Assembly (NCBI RefSeq): GCF_004138485.1
Contig: NZ_ML142848.1
Coordinates: 434,001-498,000, forward strand
Direction of reading: 5' to 3'
From: Peristeroidobacter soli
GTDB lineage: Bacteria; Pseudomonadota; Gammaproteobacteria; Steroidobacterales; Steroidobacteraceae
DNA: 64,000 nucleotides
Of this stretch, positions 1 to 7,202 are shown in pieces (positions within the stretch are counted from its first letter, which is position 1; each line of letters begins with the position of its first letter). A model generated the notes under the pieces. The model ran no database searches, had not been told where the DNA came from, and worked only from the letters and a program-made list of their open reading frames with translations. The position numbers and the translations under genes were made by a program.

Positions 1-96
1 GAATGCGCGCAAGGCGTCGAATGGCGGCAGCCCCTTCCGCGACGGCAGCGCGGGCGCTGGCGGATCGATCCGGCGTCGGTCTTCAGCAGACATCAT
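1..96 (-). CDS. LysR-type regulator, N-terminal fragment cut by window edge
   Basis: Only the first 32 codons lie in the window, read leftward from ATG at 96 (a second ATG follows at once). The last visible residues, KGLPPFDALRAF, match the start of GcvA-type LysR regulators, where LPPLNALRAFEAAARH opens the winged-helix DNA-binding domain. No effector domain is visible. About 180 bp without any gene separates it from the small lipoprotein gene to its right. It could be a separate regulator unrelated to the peptide cluster. The family call rests on a dozen residues. Confidence 0.6.
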   Translation of the reverse strand, partial: MMSAEDRRRIDPPAPALPSRKGLPPFDALRAF

Positions 97-276
97 GATC
101 TCTGGCTCGCAGTAGCGTGCTTGGATCCAGCAACCGCTGCCTGTGAGCGGCCGCACCTTGGAACGAGTATGCCTACAGCAAGGCCCCCGGCCAATCCATC
201 CTTACAGAATGGTCCGGGGGCGGCGCTGCATACGATGGTGGCGGCGGTGTACGAGTGGCACCACAGCCTGGAGGGG

Positions 277-591
277 CTACGAACCGGGAGAAGTGCAGGT
301 GCCGATCGCCTGGCCGAAGCGGGTCGGGAACGAGCTCTCGATGGAGGCTTCGTCACTGTGCCCGTTGCGCAAATCCGTCGCCACTTTGCGATCCTGCTCG
401 CTGAGACTCGACCAGACACAATCGCAGACGGCGGCCTCGTTCGAGAGATGATCGGAACGCAGAGTGAATTCGGGCAGCGGGTGCGCGCTACAAACGATCG
501 TCGCAGAGGTGGTTTCAGAAGTGGGAGGTGCGGCTCTCGGGGTACTGCAGCCGGTGCCTGCGAGAGCCAGAATCAGCAGGGAATATTTCAT
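277..591 (-). CDS. Small cysteine-containing lipoprotein downstream of peptide precursor copy A
   Basis: The 104-residue product starts with a lipoprotein signal peptide and lipobox (LALAGTGC, Cys at residue 15), so it should be lipidated and held in the envelope. The mature part has further cysteines (VCSAHP, VCDCVW and a C-terminal TC), which suggests disulfides in the periplasm. A CGGAG ribosome site lies about 8 nt before ATG 591. The gene follows precursor copy A in the same direction, separated only by a strong hairpin. It has no counterpart beside copy B. I do not recognise the family. Its position is typical of an immunity or accessory protein for a secreted peptide, but that is inference. 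Confidence 0.7.
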   Translation of the reverse strand: MKYSLLILALAGTGCSTPRAAPPTSETTSATIVCSAHPLPEFTLRSDHLSNEAAVCDCVWSSLSEQDRKVATDLRNGHSDEASIESSFPTRFGQAIGTCTSPGS

Positions 592-605
592 GGCTTGGCT
601 CCGAA

Positions 606-629
606 GTGGAGGCCCTTGCGGGCCTCCAC
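606..629 (-). terminator. Hairpin after precursor copy A; terminator or attenuator
   Basis: Read on the minus strand, a perfect 10-bp stem (GTGGAGGCCC with its complement) closes on a GCAA tetraloop 10 nt after the precursor stop codon. No clear U-tract follows. The CGGAG ribosome site of the lipoprotein gene comes shortly after it. It may end most transcripts, or stabilise a precursor mRNA while letting some read-through reach the lipoprotein gene. Confidence 0.6.
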
Positions 630-639
630 CAGCGTGCGC

Positions 640-903
640 TTACACGCGGACGAAATGATCCCAGTAGCTGTACTCGGTCTGGGTGCGCGTGCGCTTCCAG
701 CCTTCATAGGTCTGACGGGTCAGATAACCGTCGTGGAACGTCTGGCCGACATAGGAGCTGAACATCTGGGTGTAGCCGCTCCACGAGCCGGTGCTCACGA
801 AGGAGCTGCGCAGGTGCCAGTCGGCGCCGCCGGACAGTTCGGTCATCGACTTGCGATCCAGCGCCTGGGAGAGGTTGAGATCAGCGAGGTTCAACGTGGT
901 CAT
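640..903 (-). CDS. Double-glycine-leader secreted peptide precursor, copy A
   Basis: The 87-residue precursor has a 26-residue leader ending ELSGG, the site cut by C39 peptidases of bacteriocin ABC exporters. The 61-residue predicted mature peptide has no Cys or Pro, and it is rich in aromatics (4 Trp, 6 Tyr, 4 Phe) and Ser/Thr/Gly. The ATG at 903 has a GGAG ribosome site. The protein is identical to copy B at 3800-4063; the two coding sequences differ only at two synonymous sites. A sigma-54-type promoter lies at 970-985. The nearby C39 exporter is the likely export route. No lanthipeptide or radical-SAM enzyme lies nearby, so an unmodified bacteriocin-like or signalling peptide is plausible. 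The target is unknown. Confidence 0.85.
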   Translation of the reverse strand: MTTLNLADLNLSQALDRKSMTELSGGADWHLRSSFVSTGSWSGYTQMFSSYVGQTFHDGYLTRQTYEGWKRTRTQTEYSYWDHFVRV

Positions 904-969
904 GTCAGTATCTCCGAGTGGTTGAGGTTGCTATCGAAGCGCCGTTACGTTTGCGCTTGATCGAGGAAT

Positions 970-985
970 AGCAGGCGCCGTGCCA
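970..985 (-). promoter_or_regulatory. Sigma-54 (RpoN) type promoter of precursor copy A
   Basis: On the minus strand the sequence is TGGCAC-N5-CTGCT, against the consensus TGGCAC-N5-TTGCW. The invariant GG and GC have the required spacing. It lies 67 nt before the start codon, at the same distance as in copy B. A sigma-54 activator gene lies directly upstream at 1144-2418. Confidence 0.7.
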
Positions 986-1143
986 GCCGTGCCAACAGGC
1001 CGAAACTTTCTGGTAAGTGACTGACGGCAGATGAGAAATAGTTGATGGATCAAAAATCGGCGCCACTGCTTGCCGGTTCGAGGACCTGAGTTCGTTGGAG
1101 CAAAGCCAACGAAAATTCAGTGTCGTGTTGGATCGAAACCGAC

Positions 1144-2418
1144 TCAGACCGGGGCTGCGGGAGCTCCGCCAGCGGCGTGCGATTTCGCCGACTGACGCGC
1201 GCTGATGCCGTGCTTCTTGAGCAGCGTCTGCACGTGACTGCGATTCATGCCAATGTTCCTGGCGAGATCCGTCACGCGATAGTTCGCTTTGGCCAGGCAC
1301 TCCAGCAGATAGCTGCGCTCCGCTTCGTCACTGGCCTTGCGCTTGGCGTCGACCAGCGATGTCGCTGGCTCTACTTCGAGCTGTGCGGTCCGCTCCGGCA
1401 CTTTCGCACGCACGTTCTCCGGCAGATGCTCCAGATCCGCCGTCTCGGTCGCCAGGCACGAAATCCGAAAGATGATATTTCTCAGCTCGCGAATGTTTCC
1501 TGGATAGTCGTACGAGCTCAGGAAGCTGGTGAGCCGTCGCGACAGCTTCACGGGCTGGCGATTCAATCTCGACGAGGCTTCGTTCGAGAGATACTCGATC
1601 AGCACCGGAATTTCATCGCGCCGGTCACGCAGCGCCGGCAACGTCACTTGAATGATGCTGAGCCTGTAATAAAGATCCTCTCGGAATGTGCCGGCCTTGC
1701 ACATCTCGAGCAGATTCTTGTTGGTCGCCGCGACGATGCGCGCGTCGACACTGATGACCTGATCCGATCCGACCCGCTGGATCTCGTTGGACTGCAGGAC
1801 CCGTAGCAGCTTCACCTGCCCGATCAGCGGCAGCTCGCCGATCTCATCCAGAAAAATCGTCCCCCCGTTCGCCGCCTCGAACTTGCCGGCGCGATCCGTG
1901 CTCGCGCCGGTGAATGCGCCCCGCTTGTGTCCGAACAGCTCGGACTCGAGCAGGTTCTCTGGAATCGCGCCGCAGTTCACGGTGATGTACGGCCGATCGG
2001 CGCGATTGCCGTTCGCGTGGATGACTTTCGCCATCAACTCCTTACCCGTACCACTTTCGCCATCGACCAGCACTGGCAGGTCCGTGCGTGCAGCCTTCTC
2101 CGCGATCTCCAGCGCCTCGATGAGCCTCGGACTGTCGCCGAACACGCCGTCGAACTGAAAGTCACGTTCCAACAGCGCATGCCGTCGTTGGGCGACGCTC
2201 TGATTACGCGGCGCCGAGGTGCTGGCCTTGACGAAGCGCTCGGTGTGCGACAGGCGCAGCACCTCGTCGCGCATCGTCGTGCACTGATTCAGCAGCTTCT
2301 GGATCTGGGCCCGATCGAGAGTCTGCGCCCAACGCAAGGTCGAGCGCAGAATCTCGATCTTCTCCAGCAAGGCCGCGTACGAGATCGTCGCTTCGAGATT
2401 CGAGTCGACGGTTTTCAT
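1144..2418 (-). CDS. Sigma-54-dependent transcriptional activator (AAA+/Fis-type HTH)
   Basis: The 424-residue protein has a full AAA+ activator core: Walker A GESGTGKE (about 120-127), the GAFTGA loop that contacts sigma-54 (167-172), and Walker B TIFLDEI (about 187-193). A Fis-type helix-turn-helix lies near the C-terminus (VTDLARNIGMNRSHVQTLL). The first 90 or so residues are helical and match no receiver, GAF or PAS domain I can recognise, so the input signal is unclear. It starts 10 nt after the prolyl isomerase gene and probably shares its transcript. It lies between two peptide genes with sigma-54-type promoters, so it is the obvious candidate to switch them on. Confidence 0.9.
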   Translation of the reverse strand: MKTVDSNLEATISYAALLEKIEILRSTLRWAQTLDRAQIQKLLNQCTTMRDEVLRLSHTERFVKASTSAPRNQSVAQRRHALLERDFQFDGVFGDSPRLIEALEIAEKAARTDLPVLVDGESGTGKELMAKVIHANGNRADRPYITVNCGAIPENLLESELFGHKRGAFTGASTDRAGKFEAANGGTIFLDEIGELPLIGQVKLLRVLQSNEIQRVGSDQVISVDARIVAATNKNLLEMCKAGTFREDLYYRLSIIQVTLPALRDRRDEIPVLIEYLSNEASSRLNRQPVKLSRRLTSFLSSYDYPGNIRELRNIIFRISCLATETADLEHLPENVRAKVPERTAQLEVEPATSLVDAKRKASDEAERSYLLECLAKANYRVTDLARNIGMNRSHVQTLLKKHGISARQSAKSHAAGGAPAAPV

Positions 2419-2428
2419 CGTGGCGGCG

Positions 2429-3181
2429 TTACATCACTTCGAGCCGATGTTCGCTGGCCTGGGCCGCCAGCCATTGCTCTTTCAGCACGCGCCGGATCTC
2501 GGCCTTGGTCTCCTCATCCAGCACCGCGGGCCGTTTCTCGTTGACCATGAAGATCTCGAAGCACGTGCCGTCCGGCGAGGCAAAGGGGCCGATGATCTCG
2601 CCCTTCTGCGCATGGAACACCTTGGCTTCCACGTCACCACGCAACGCTCCTCGCAGCACACTGCCGATATGTCCGCCGTGGCCGCGCGTATCGGCGATGG
2701 AGTGCTCGTTCGCGAGCTCGGCGAACCGCTCCGGCTCATCGATCAGAATGGCCATGATCTCCTTGGCCTTGCCCGCCGAGTCCAGCACGATGTGACTCAC
2801 GTCGATAGTGTCGAACTGGGGTGAATTCAGGCGGAAGAACTGCTCGACCTTGTCGTCGGTCACCACGTGCTCCATCATTTTCTCGAAGCACAGGGTTTCG
2901 GTCACGTAGATCTCGTACTCCTCGGGCGTGACTCTCATGCTTTCCAGATAGCGCTTCATTTCCACGGCCCGATGCAATCCATTCACGCGGCGCAGCTGAT
3001 CCGAACGCTGCTGCACCGATTCCGGCGTGATCCGGACGCCGTGTTTCCTCGCCGAATGCACGGCCAGCTTCTCCTGGACGATATCATCGATCAGCCCGTC
3101 GAACCGGCCGCTCAACTTCAGCAGTTTGACGAAGCTGTCGGAGCTGATGATCTCGTCATTGATACGAATCAGATTGGTCAT
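2429..3181 (-). CDS. Parvulin-type (PpiC/SurA-like) peptidyl-prolyl isomerase, no signal peptide
   Basis: The 250-residue protein has a helical SurA/PrsA-like N-terminal part (1-120) and a parvulin domain (about 125-225) with SHIVLDSAGKAKEIM, FAELANEHSIADT, GGHIG and a GEIIGPFASPDG segment. Unlike PrsA or SurA it has no signal peptide or lipobox, so it should act in the cytoplasm, perhaps as a chaperone for precursor peptides. A GAGAGGAG ribosome site precedes ATG 3181. Related PpiC-like proteins are known from peptide-maturation clusters. The predicted mature peptide of copies A and B has no proline, so its client may be the third precursor-like protein, or it may act without isomerisation. 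Confidence 0.85.
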   Translation of the reverse strand: MTNLIRINDEIISSDSFVKLLKLSGRFDGLIDDIVQEKLAVHSARKHGVRITPESVQQRSDQLRRVNGLHRAVEMKRYLESMRVTPEEYEIYVTETLCFEKMMEHVVTDDKVEQFFRLNSPQFDTIDVSHIVLDSAGKAKEIMAILIDEPERFAELANEHSIADTRGHGGHIGSVLRGALRGDVEAKVFHAQKGEIIGPFASPDGTCFEIFMVNEKRPAVLDEETKAEIRRVLKEQWLAAQASEHRLEVM

Positions 3182-3288
3182 GACGAAGACTCCTCTCGAA
3201 ACAAAAGAAACCTCTTTGCTCAGGGAACATCGTTACTGTGATCCGTTCGTCCGCATTCGTCCAGGCTGCCGAAAGGGCATGAGAACTT

Positions 3289-3546
3289 TCATTCGCCCGA
3301 TTTCCAACGCTTGCCGTCCCGATTGATTCGACGTTGCAACGATTCGATCGGCAACGGACGAAGGTGCGCGGACCAGCGACCTGTTGCGGCGCGCAGACCG
3401 GTCGCACTCTTCGCTTGATTCATCAGAAAGAAGGCAGTCGATTGTCTCGGCCACAGGGGACGCGTGCCGAGCCCGACGATGGCGCGCATCGCTTCCCGGT
3501 CGAGCTCGATGCTGTCTTCAAGATCCGCGATGACCAGTTTGCTCAT
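3289..3546 (-). CDS. Third precursor-like peptide with leader related to copies A and B
   Basis: The 85-residue product starts MSKLVIADLEDSIELDREAM. Over the first 26 residues it matches the A/B leader at about 11 positions (M1, L4, A7, D8, L9, S12, L15, D16, R17, M20, G25). The leader ends IVGLG, not SGG, so it is unclear whether C39 can cut it. The rest is basic (many Arg and Lys) with four prolines and a short hydrophobic patch, and is unlike the A/B mature peptide. ATG 3546 has a GGAGAGA ribosome site; a longer upstream start lacks one. It probably heads an operon with the prolyl isomerase and activator genes (gap 107 nt). I see no sigma-54 promoter for it. Confidence 0.65.
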   Translation of the reverse strand: MSKLVIADLEDSIELDREAMRAIVGLGTRPLWPRQSTAFFLMNQAKSATGLRAATGRWSAHLRPLPIESLQRRINRDGKRWKSGE

Positions 3547-3717
3547 CGGTCTCTCCAGTAATGGGTTCGATCCAACATCGCGGCCTTTAATTGTTGGCCG
3601 TGACCCAACGAGCTCAGGCTGCCGAGCTCCTGGCGCGTCGCACCGATTTTTCATGACTCAACTATTTCCCAACTGACTTCAGCCACTTACCAGAAAGTTT
3701 CGGCCTGTTGGCACGGC

Positions 3718-3733
3718 TGGCACGGCGCCTGCT
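3718..3733 (+). promoter_or_regulatory. Sigma-54 (RpoN) type promoter of precursor copy B
   Basis: The sequence TGGCAC-N5-CTGCT has the invariant GG and GC at sigma-54 spacing. It lies 67 nt before ATG 3800, exactly as in copy A. A second TGGCACGG lies directly upstream, making a short direct repeat. The predicted transcript start gives a leader of about 55 nt. Confidence 0.7.
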
Positions 3734-3799
3734 ATTCCTCGATCAAGCGCCAACGCAACGGCGCTTCGATAGCAACCTCAACCACTCGGAGATACTGAC

Positions 3800-4063
3800 A
3801 TGACCACGTTGAACCTCGCCGATCTCAACCTCTCCCAGGCGCTGGATCGCAAGTCGATGACCGAACTGTCCGGCGGCGCCGACTGGCACCTGCGCAGCTC
3901 CTTCGTGAGCACCGGCTCGTGGAGCGGCTACACCCAGATGTTCAGCTCCTATGTCGGCCAGACGTTCCACGACGGTTATCTGACCCGTCAGACCTACGAA
4001 GGCTGGAAGCGCACGCGCACCCAGACCGAGTACAGCTACTGGGATCATTTCGTCCGCGTGTAA
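3800..4063 (+). CDS. Double-glycine-leader secreted peptide precursor, copy B
   Basis: The 87-residue protein is identical to copy A: leader of 26 residues ending ELSGG, then 61 residues without Cys or Pro and rich in Trp, Tyr and Phe, ending FVRV. A GGAG ribosome site lies 8 nt before ATG 3800 and a sigma-54-type promoter at 3718-3733. It converges on the exporter gene, with a strong hairpin between them. The presence of only synonymous changes between copies points to gene conversion or selection on the protein. Export through the C39 ABC transporter next door is very likely by family knowledge. Confidence 0.87.
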   Translation: MTTLNLADLNLSQALDRKSMTELSGGADWHLRSSFVSTGSWSGYTQMFSSYVGQTFHDGYLTRQTYEGWKRTRTQTEYSYWDHFVRV

Positions 4064-4083
4064 TCGCACGTTCTTCCCCCCGC

Positions 4084-4111
4084 AAGAGGAGGCCCGCAAA
4101 GGCCTCCTCTT
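4084..4111. terminator. Bidirectional terminator between precursor B and exporter gene
   Basis: An 11-bp perfect stem (AAGAGGAGGCC with its complement) closes on a CGCAAA loop and is followed by a T-rich stretch on the plus strand. It lies between the ends of two convergent genes and could serve both. It resembles the hairpin after copy A in position but not in sequence. Confidence 0.7.
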
Positions 4112-4121
4112 CTTTACGTCT

Positions 4122-7100
4122 CTAAGCAGCGCTGCTCATCATCTGCTTCTGCACCAGCTGGTGATACATTCCTTTGCGCTCGATCAGCTCACGATGCGCG
4201 CCCTCTTCGACGATGCTGCCGTTGTAGAGCACCAGGATCTTGTCCGCATTCATGATCGTGCTGAGCCGATGCGCGATCACGATCGACGTGCGCCCCCTCA
4301 GCACGTCCTGCATGTTCCGGAGAATGTTGCTCTCTGACTGGCTGTCGAGCGCCGACGTCGCCTCGTCCAGGATCAGGACGCGAGGATCGTGATAGAGCGC
4401 CCGGGCAATGCACAGACGCTGCATCTGTCCACCCGACAGGCCCATGCCTCGCTCACCGACGATCTGCTCGTAACCCAGCGGCATGGCGCTGATGAAGTTG
4501 TGAGCATCCGCCATCTTCGCGACCTCAACGACACGCCGTCGGTCCGGATTCTCTTCACCGGCGGCGATATTCTCAGCGACGGTGCCCGAGAACAGCAGAT
4601 TGTTCTGCATCACGTAGCCGAGCTGAGCGCGGTAGTACTCCTTCTCGACCAGATTCATGTCGTAGCCGTCGACGTAAATGGAACCCTCGGTCGGCGCGTA
4701 GAACCCGGCGACGAGCTTGGCCAGCGTGGTCTTGCCGGAGCCGCTTTGACCGACGATCGCGACCATCTGGCCCGACTCGATGGAGCAACGGATGTTCTCC
4801 AGCACGAAGCGGTTTTCCTTGCCGCCGTAACGGAAGAACACATTGTCGAAGCGAATATCGCCCTTCAGGCTGGGCAGCATGATGCGCGACTCGATGTCCT
4901 GAGGCTTCTGCTCCGGATCCAGATCCAGCACGTCGCCCAGCCGCTCCATCGCAACGCCCGTCTCCTGCAGCTGATCCCACAAGCCGATCAGCCCCATGAC
5001 CGGCGCCAGGGCGCTGCCCATCAACATGGTGAATGCGATCAGCTGACCGATGGTGAGCTGCTCATCCAGCACCAGGCTCGCGCCAATCCACAGAATCACG
5101 ACTGAACTGGCGGCACTGAGCATCTGACCGGTGAACCCCACCAGCAGATCGAAACGCTGCGCCCGATACTGCACATCCAGCGCCTTCGCGTAACGGCTTT
5201 CCCAGCGCATGCGCATCGGGCGTTCGATACCCATCGCCTTCACCGTCTCGGCACCGCTCAACGTCTCCATCAGCACCGACTCGGCATCCGTCGACGTCTC
5301 GAAAGAGCGCCGCGCGTACTGCTTGATTCTCGGCGTCGCCATCACTGTCAGCAGACCTATGGGAATGATGAAGGCTATCAGCAGCAACGACAGCTTGACG
5401 CTATAGAGGAACATGACGATGAAGTAGATGAACGCCATCAACGTATTCAGCAGCGTGCTCACGGTCGACTCGGTGAGGAAGTTGCGCACTTTCATGTTTT
5501 CCTGGAAGCGCGCGAAGATGTCGCCGGTCCGGCGTCGGTTGAAGAAATCGAGCGGCAACGACAGGGTGTGCCGGAAGAACTGCGAGATCATCTCGAAATC
5601 GAGATTGCGCCGGATGAAGTTCGCGAGGAAGCCCCGCATCAACGTGGTGAGACGCGTGAACACGTGCACGATGATCAAGCCGACGATCAGCACGTGCAGC
5701 AGTTGCAGATTCTGGTGAACCACGACCCGATCGAGGATGTTTTGAACGATGATCGGAGGTGCCACCCCCAACAGCTCGATCACCAGCGTCGCCATGGCGA
5801 CATAGCCGATGACGTGCTTGAACGGCGCGAGATAGTTGACGAATCGCATCCACGGCGATTGACCGGCACGCGACTGCGACAGATCGGCGCTGGGCGAGAA
5901 CAACAGACATGTGCCGGTCCAGCCCTTCTCGAAATCCGCCACCGTCATCCTGGCAAAACCTCGCGCCGGATCGGCAACCCACACATGCCGCCTGGATACG
6001 CCGTAGACCACGATGTAGTGGTATCCCTCCCAGTGGGCGATGAAGGGGAGCTCGAAGCCGAGCATCGATTCGAAAGTGCACTTCATGCCGCGAGCCGCAA
6101 AGCCCAGCGATTCACCCACACGCGCGAGGCTATCGAGCGTCGCCCCCTCCGTAGTGACGTTCGCCATCTCGCGCAACTTGCCGAGCGTGATCGCGATCCC
6201 GTAATGCTTGCTGATCATCGCGAGGCAGGCGGCGCCGCAGTCGGCCTCCTCCGCCTGTTCGACCAGCTCGAAGCGCGGGATGACTTTCTCTCCAGCACCA
6301 GTACGACCGGCGATATCGAGCAACAGGCGTCGACCTCTGCGTTCGGCCAACTGCTTCTGCCGCTCCAGCTCGCGCTCCGCCGCCTTGACTCTGCTTTCCA
6401 GAAATTCCTTCATCTGTGGCTTGCGTTCGAGCAACAACCGCAAGGTGTCCGTGGGAATGACCAGCAACAACGCATCCGTTTCCGCAACCACCGAGGCCGG
6501 TTGCTCACCAGGATTGAGTGCGGCGGACTCACCGAAGAACTCACCCTGGCGCGCGAGGCCAATCGGATACTGCGTGCCCTCTTCCTCGCGGGTGATCTTT
6601 ACTTTGCCCTGACGCACGACATAGAGACGCCGGTCGTCCGAAGACCCCTGGGTGAGAATCGTGGCGCCCGCCTCGACACGCTTGACGCCCAGGCTGCGCA
6701 CGAGCTGGGCCAGCTCGGCTTGATCTACTTTGCCCTTGAGCTCGAACAGGCGACTCACCACGCCGCCCGCCATCCGAATCGCGGTGTAACTGGAGAGGAA
6801 GGCCGCAGCCTCCTTGTTGCTGGCAAGCACCGGCGCGATGGCCTCGCGTGACAGGAACAGAATTTCCGTCTTCGTCGACGCGCGCGCCGATGCATCGTGG
6901 ACATGCTCACGCAGGGCGCCGATCTCAGCGAGAACGTCACCCGCCTTGCGCACGCCCTGACTGACCTCCTTGCCGCTCTCTTCGCTGAACAGCCGGACCG
7001 TTCCGGATCGAATCACATACAAGCCGGCATTCTTCTGGCCGGCTTCGAACACCGCTTCGCCGAATTCGTACCAGCGCGAGTCCACAAAGGTCGCGAGCTG

Positions 7101-7202
7101 CTGCAGGTCGGCGGCACTGAATGCGGAGAACATCTCGACCGTGGCGAGAAATTCAACCACCGCATCGTCGGCCAGTGAGCGAAGTTCTTTCATGAGGGTC
7201 AT
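4122..7202 (-). CDS. Peptidase C39-containing ABC exporter with two cNMP-binding-like domains
   Basis: The 1026-residue protein would cut and export double-glycine-leader peptides across the inner membrane. Domains in order: two cyclic-nucleotide-binding-like beta-rolls (about 20-140 and 155-270), a C39 peptidase with Cys322 (EEADCGAACLAM), His395 (WEGYHYIVVYG) and Asp411 (ADPARG), a six-helix membrane domain (about 455-740), and an ATPase with Walker A GQSGSGKTT at 818, LSGGQ at 922 and Walker B LILDEATSALD near 943. The beta-rolls lack the Arg of the usual cAMP phosphate cassette (GESAALNPGEQPAS in the second), so they may sense something else or only make contacts. The start overlaps the HlyD stop by 4 nt (ATGA). 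Confidence 0.95.
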   Translation of the reverse strand: MTLMKELRSLADDAVVEFLATVEMFSAFSAADLQQLATFVDSRWYEFGEAVFEAGQKNAGLYVIRSGTVRLFSEESGKEVSQGVRKAGDVLAEIGALREHVHDASARASTKTEILFLSREAIAPVLASNKEAAAFLSSYTAIRMAGGVVSRLFELKGKVDQAELAQLVRSLGVKRVEAGATILTQGSSDDRRLYVVRQGKVKITREEEGTQYPIGLARQGEFFGESAALNPGEQPASVVAETDALLLVIPTDTLRLLLERKPQMKEFLESRVKAAERELERQKQLAERRGRRLLLDIAGRTGAGEKVIPRFELVEQAEEADCGAACLAMISKHYGIAITLGKLREMANVTTEGATLDSLARVGESLGFAARGMKCTFESMLGFELPFIAHWEGYHYIVVYGVSRRHVWVADPARGFARMTVADFEKGWTGTCLLFSPSADLSQSRAGQSPWMRFVNYLAPFKHVIGYVAMATLVIELLGVAPPIIVQNILDRVVVHQNLQLLHVLIVGLIIVHVFTRLTTLMRGFLANFIRRNLDFEMISQFFRHTLSLPLDFFNRRRTGDIFARFQENMKVRNFLTESTVSTLLNTLMAFIYFIVMFLYSVKLSLLLIAFIIPIGLLTVMATPRIKQYARRSFETSTDAESVLMETLSGAETVKAMGIERPMRMRWESRYAKALDVQYRAQRFDLLVGFTGQMLSAASSVVILWIGASLVLDEQLTIGQLIAFTMLMGSALAPVMGLIGLWDQLQETGVAMERLGDVLDLDPEQKPQDIESRIMLPSLKGDIRFDNVFFRYGGKENRFVLENIRCSIESGQMVAIVGQSGSGKTTLAKLVAGFYAPTEGSIYVDGYDMNLVEKEYYRAQLGYVMQNNLLFSGTVAENIAAGEENPDRRRVVEVAKMADAHNFISAMPLGYEQIVGERGMGLSGGQMQRLCIARALYHDPRVLILDEATSALDSQSESNILRNMQDVLRGRTSIVIAHRLSTIMNADKILVLYNGSIVEEGAHRELIERKGMYHQLVQKQMMSSAA

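Larger units (their letters stand above)
640..1019 (-). repeat. Inverted repeat arm A (precursor gene plus promoter)
   Basis: This 380-bp block is the reverse complement of 3684-4063 with about four mismatches seen by eye: two upstream of the gene and two synonymous changes inside it. It covers the whole precursor gene, its leader region and the sigma-54-type promoter. Similarity fades just upstream, though a TCAACTATTTC motif is still shared, and it stops at the stop codon. The two arms enclose about 2.7 kb. Confidence 0.9.
3684..4063 (+). repeat. Inverted repeat arm B (precursor gene plus promoter)
   Basis: This arm is nearly identical to the reverse complement of 640-1019. Together they form outward-facing twins around the activator, prolyl isomerase and third peptide genes. 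Similarity stops at the stop codon, because the hairpins that follow differ between the copies. Confidence 0.9.

Noticed and set aside
121-960. A long plus-strand frame over the first kilobase
   Set aside because: It is antisense to precursor copy A and the lipoprotein gene, and its sequence mirrors the reverse reading of copy B. It has no ribosome site and no family features.
3547-3683. Possible sigma-54 promoter for the third peptide gene
   Set aside because: No GG-N10-GC match with the flanking consensus was found on the minus strand here; GTTGGGTCAC lacks the -12 part.
5568-6851. Long plus-strand frame inside the ABC exporter gene
   Set aside because: High GC gives long antisense frames; the minus-strand gene has full domain content and the antisense frame is Arg/His/Gln-rich with no family match.
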